Assembly (NCBI GenBank): GCA_937897535.1
Contig: CALCQB010000208.1
Location: forward strand, 1 to 14,192
DNA from: an uncultured Novosphingobium sp.
Lineage (GTDB): Bacteria; Pseudomonadota; Alphaproteobacteria; Sphingomonadales; Sphingomonadaceae
Direction of reading: 5' to 3'
Length of the DNA stretch: 14,192 bases
Position 1 is the stretch's first letter, and each line of letters opens with the position of its first letter. Shown here in pieces: positions 11,923-14,192 of this stretch. The position numbers were made by a program, and so were the translations under genes. The notes below the pieces were generated by a model that did no database searches, was not told the DNA's origin, and saw only the letters and a list, made by a program, of their open reading frames with translations.

Positions 11923-12724
11923 TGACCGGGTCCACTGGCTCGTGCTTGCCGCGCTGATTGCGGCGAGCAACGGCGTTGCCGCGCCGGTGTTTCTGGCCAT
12001 TGAAAAGCAGGGCGCGCTGGGGGCCTTGCTCAATACCTTCGGGGTCAGCCCGATCTTCTGGTTCGTGATGTTCATCGCCGGGGCAATCGCCTTCGAGCCT
12101 GATCGCGAAAGCCCGCTGCGCAGTGCCGACAAATGGGTGCTGGCCCTGATCCTGCTGCTGGCGCTGATCCCGGTGGTCTCGGCCGGATCGGCCGGTGTTC
12201 TGCTGGCCGGACTGTGGCTGGCCTCAAGCGGCAGTTCGGGCAGCCGCGCCCGACGATCTGGCCTGGTCCTGCTCGCGCTCACTACTTCGCTGATCTGGGG
12301 ACACCTGTTCCTGGCCTTCTTGGGCGACCGGATCGTGTCGCTCGATGGCCAGTTCGTGGCCTGGCTGGCGGGAACCCAGGCCCAAGGCAATCTCGTCGGT
12401 TTCAATGACGGCGGCAAGCCGATGATGATCGCCTATGGCTGTTCGTCGCTGCACAACCTGACCATGGCGATCCAGTTCTGGGTGGCGATCACGCAGCTGC
12501 TGCGCATTCCGCTCAGCCGTGGCTCACTGCTGCTGCTGGCGGCCGCGATTGCCGGGAATGTGCTGGTCAATGGTCTGCGGCTGGCGACGATCGCACACAA
12601 CCGCGAGGCGTTCGATTACTGGCACGTCGGGGGCGGCGGCACGCTGTTTGCCTGGGCGGCAGTAATCACCGTTGCGGTGATCGTGATGGTGGGCAGCCAT
12701 GCGCTCGCGCCGCGCCGCGTTTAG
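11903..12724 (+). CDS. Exosortase/archaeosortase family cysteine transpeptidase
   Basis: A 273-residue multi-pass inner-membrane protein with about seven or eight hydrophobic segments, in the size range of single-domain exosortases. The proposed Cys-Arg-His catalytic residues are visible in conserved settings: Cys180 in YGCSSLHNL, Arg226 in NVLVNGLRLATIAH (with Asn223 three residues before it) and His241 in DYWHVGGGG. Exosortases recognise PEP-CTERM tails, cleave them and probably transfer the protein to another molecule. The pairing with a tiny PEP-CTERM gene 24 bases upstream supports a dedicated enzyme-substrate pair. I cannot assign it to a lettered exosortase subtype. The start is the ATG at 11903; no clear Shine-Dalgarno sequence is present and the codon sits in a hairpin loop. 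It overlaps the next gene by 26 bases. Confidence 0.87.
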   Translation: MIAPPGRDRVHWLVLAALIAASNGVAAPVFLAIEKQGALGALLNTFGVSPIFWFVMFIAGAIAFEPDRESPLRSADKWVLALILLLALIPVVSAGSAGVLLAGLWLASSGSSGSRARRSGLVLLALTTSLIWGHLFLAFLGDRIVSLDGQFVAWLAGTQAQGNLVGFNDGGKPMMIAYGCSSLHNLTMAIQFWVAITQLLRIPLSRGSLLLLAAAIAGNVLVNGLRLATIAHNREAFDYWHVGGGGTLFAWAAVITVAVIVMVGSHALAPRRV

Positions 12725-13196
12725 CCTGATCTTCGTCGCCGGGCTGGCTGCGACGCTCGGCCTGAAGGCGCAGATGCTTGATATCGGTTCCGGTCCCGAT
12801 CTGGCGCGGTTCAACCGCGACCTGGCGGCGCTGTTGTCGAGCCGGGGCTATGCCGTCTCGATCGAGGACCGGGCCGACGACATGGACCTGGTGGTGGCGG
12901 ATCGGGGTGCATGCCGGCTCAAGGCGCGGATCGAAACCACCGCAGATCGCGCTGCTGCCAGGGGCAGTTTTACCGCCGGACTGCCGGTGGTGCGCTATCG
13001 CTATCGCGGGGAACTGCTCGGCGCCTTTCCGCGCGGTCGGTTTGACCTAGACAATTTGCTCGGCCGGATGGCGATGCGGCTGCGGCTGGCGTCGTCGAGC
13101 CAGCAGCCGCTGGCAATCGCCGCAAGCCCGGCCTGCGATCTGGAGCGGATCGATTTCGGGTCGCAGCAGGTCTTCGCCTTGCCACGGTTAAAGTAG
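12699..13196 (+). CDS. Membrane-anchored protein of unknown function coupled to the exosortase
   Basis: A 165-residue protein that I do not recognise. It begins with a basic MRSRR and one hydrophobic segment (about 7-24), which suggests a signal anchor or uncleaved signal peptide with the rest outside the cytoplasm. The remainder is mixed alpha/beta in character, with two cysteines (Cys72 in GACRLK and Cys146 in SPACDLERI) that could form a disulfide, and conserved-looking patches such as GLPVVRYRYRGELLGAFPRG. The ATG at 12699 overlaps the exosortase gene by 26 bases and has GGTGGG upstream. Overlap with the enzyme and presence right after a substrate-exosortase pair suggest an accessory role in sorting (inference). 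It ends 90 bases before lysS. Confidence 0.72.
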   Translation: MRSRRAAFSLIFVAGLAATLGLKAQMLDIGSGPDLARFNRDLAALLSSRGYAVSIEDRADDMDLVVADRGACRLKARIETTADRAAARGSFTAGLPVVRYRYRGELLGAFPRGRFDLDNLLGRMAMRLRLASSSQQPLAIAASPACDLERIDFGSQQVFALPRLK

Positions 13197-13286
13197 CCTT
13201 GCGCCGGTCTGGCTGATGCTCTGCGCCGAAAGCGCGCTGACTTCGCCCTTGCGAATTGGCCCCAATCGCGCGAAGGGCCGGGGATC

Positions 13287-14192
13287 ATGACCGACGATGC
13301 ACTCCACTCCGCCGCACAGGTTTCCAAGGCTTGGCCGTTTGAAGAAGCGCGCAAGCTGATCAAGCGGTATCCGGACGGAAAACCCGATGGCAGCGCGGTG
13401 CTGTTCGAAACCGGCTATGGCCCGTCGGGCCTGCCGCACATCGGCACGTTCCAGGAAGTGCTGCGCACAACGCTGGTCCGCCGCGCCTATGAAGTGCTGA
13501 GCGGCGGCGCGCCGACCCGGCTGGTCGCGTTCAGCGACGACATGGACGGGCTGCGCAAGGTGCCCGACAATATCGAGAACCGCGCCGTGCTCGATGCCAA
13601 CCTGCACAAGCCGCTGACCCGGATCCCCGATCCGTTCGGCACGCATGAGAGCTTCGCGCATCACAACAACGCGATGCTGCGCCAGTTTCTCGACCGGTTC
13701 GGGTTCGACTATGAGTTCGTCTCCTCGTCAGAGGAGTACAATTCGGGCCGGTTCGACGACGCGTTGAAGAACGTGCTGCGCAACTACCAGGCGATCATGG
13801 ACATCATGCTGCCGACCCTGCGGGCCGAACGCGCGGCAACCTATTCGCCGGTGCTGCCGGTCTCGGCCAAGAGCGGGCATGTCCTGCAGGTGCCGATCGA
13901 AGTGGTCGATGCCGAGGCCGGGATCATCCGGTTCGACGATGCCGGCGAGAGGGTCGAGCAGTCGATCCTGGGCGGCCGGTCCAAGCTGCAGTGGAAGGTC
14001 GACTGGGGCATGCGCTGGACCGCGCTGGGCGTCGATTACGAAATGTGCGGCAAGGACCTGACCGATTCGGTCCGCGAAAGCGGCAAGATCGCCCGCGCGC
14101 TCGGCGGACGCCCGCCCGAGGGGATGATCTACGAATTGTTCCTCGACGCCAATGGCGAGAAGATCTCCAAGTCCAAGGGCAACGGCCTGACC
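13287..14192 (+). CDS. lysS: Class I lysyl-tRNA synthetase (partial, 3' end outside the window)
   Basis: The first 302 residues of a class I lysine-tRNA ligase, which charges tRNA-Lys in the cytoplasm. Both class I signatures are seen: the HIGH-type PHIG at 50-53 (in GPSGLPHIGTF) and the KMSKS-type KISKS at 292-296, with the blocks GWxxxxD-like DWGMRWTALGVDYE and GKDLTDS between them. This archaeal-type enzyme replaces the usual class II LysRS in most alphaproteobacteria and in spirochaetes. Full-length proteins are around 500 residues or more, so the C-terminal anticodon-binding region is missing only because the window ends. The ATG at 13287 is preceded by AAGGGCCGGGG, a good ribosome-binding site. 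The 90 bases before it hold no hairpin or promoter that I could support. Confidence 0.94.
   Translation, partial: MTDDALHSAAQVSKAWPFEEARKLIKRYPDGKPDGSAVLFETGYGPSGLPHIGTFQEVLRTTLVRRAYEVLSGGAPTRLVAFSDDMDGLRKVPDNIENRAVLDANLHKPLTRIPDPFGTHESFAHHNNAMLRQFLDRFGFDYEFVSSSEEYNSGRFDDALKNVLRNYQAIMDIMLPTLRAERAATYSPVLPVSAKSGHVLQVPIEVVDAEAGIIRFDDAGERVEQSILGGRSKLQWKVDWGMRWTALGVDYEMCGKDLTDSVRESGKIARALGGRPPEGMIYELFLDANGEKISKSKGNGLT

Noticed and set aside
11591..11935. N-terminal extension of the hydroxylase up to 11935
   Set aside because: The added 115 residues are charged, low-complexity sequence running antisense over the PEP-CTERM gene. The ATG at 11590 has a ribosome-binding site and directly precedes the first membrane helix.
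13188..13664. A 158-codon minus-strand frame at the start of lysS
   Set aside because: It is antisense to the lysyl-tRNA synthetase, whose HIGH-type motif lies in this stretch. The His/Ala/Gln-rich translation is a shadow.

Overview
The window is a GC-rich, densely packed stretch of chromosome from an alphaproteobacterium, most likely a sphingomonad (Sphingomonas, Novosphingobium or Erythrobacter type). Three things point there: the gene order rpmF-plsX-fabH-ihfA-merR, a class I (archaeal-type) lysyl-tRNA synthetase, and an exosortase/PEP-CTERM locus. This is inferred from gene content and families, not from a database search. I saw no tRNA, rRNA, insertion sequence, CRISPR array or phage gene, and no gene-free stretch above 300 bases.

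Layout. Positions 1-82 hold the last 26 codons of a metallo-beta-lactamase-fold hydrolase. It converges on a MAPEG membrane protein (minus strand, 117-512), with an inverted repeat between them. From 668 to 3722 a plus-strand cluster encodes ribosomal protein L32, PlsX, FabH, IHF-alpha and a MerR-type regulator: fatty-acid and phospholipid initiation next to a nucleoid protein. An aldehyde dehydrogenase follows (3754-5187), its Shine-Dalgarno sequence buried in a GNRA-capped hairpin. On the minus strand a DinG/XPD-type iron-sulfur helicase (5744-8458) is followed after 10 bases by a SixA-like histidine phosphatase (5191-5733). A 279-base divergent region separates the helicase from a small secreted four-cysteine protein (8738-9205), which ends at a strong hairpin. 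Next comes a translationally coupled purine-salvage pair, adenine deaminase plus a 6-oxopurine phosphoribosyltransferase (9293-10856). A convergent sterol-desaturase-type membrane hydroxylase (10853-11590) shares a CTAG with it, so both stop codons lie in the same four bases.

The most unusual part is 11705-13196. It looks like a self-contained miniature protein-sorting cassette: a 57-residue protein that is little more than a signal peptide joined to a PEP-CTERM sorting signal, an exosortase with candidate catalytic Cys180, Arg226 and His241, and an unrecognised membrane-anchored protein overlapping the exosortase gene by 26 bases. The exosortase start codon sits in the loop of a perfect 10-bp GC-only inverted repeat and has no clear Shine-Dalgarno sequence, whereas the substrate gene has a good one. 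This suggests much more substrate than enzyme. The window ends inside the class I lysyl-tRNA synthetase gene (13287-14192, through its KISKS motif).

All functional calls rest on motifs read by eye in the translations. Promoter and RNA-structure calls are pattern-based and less certain.
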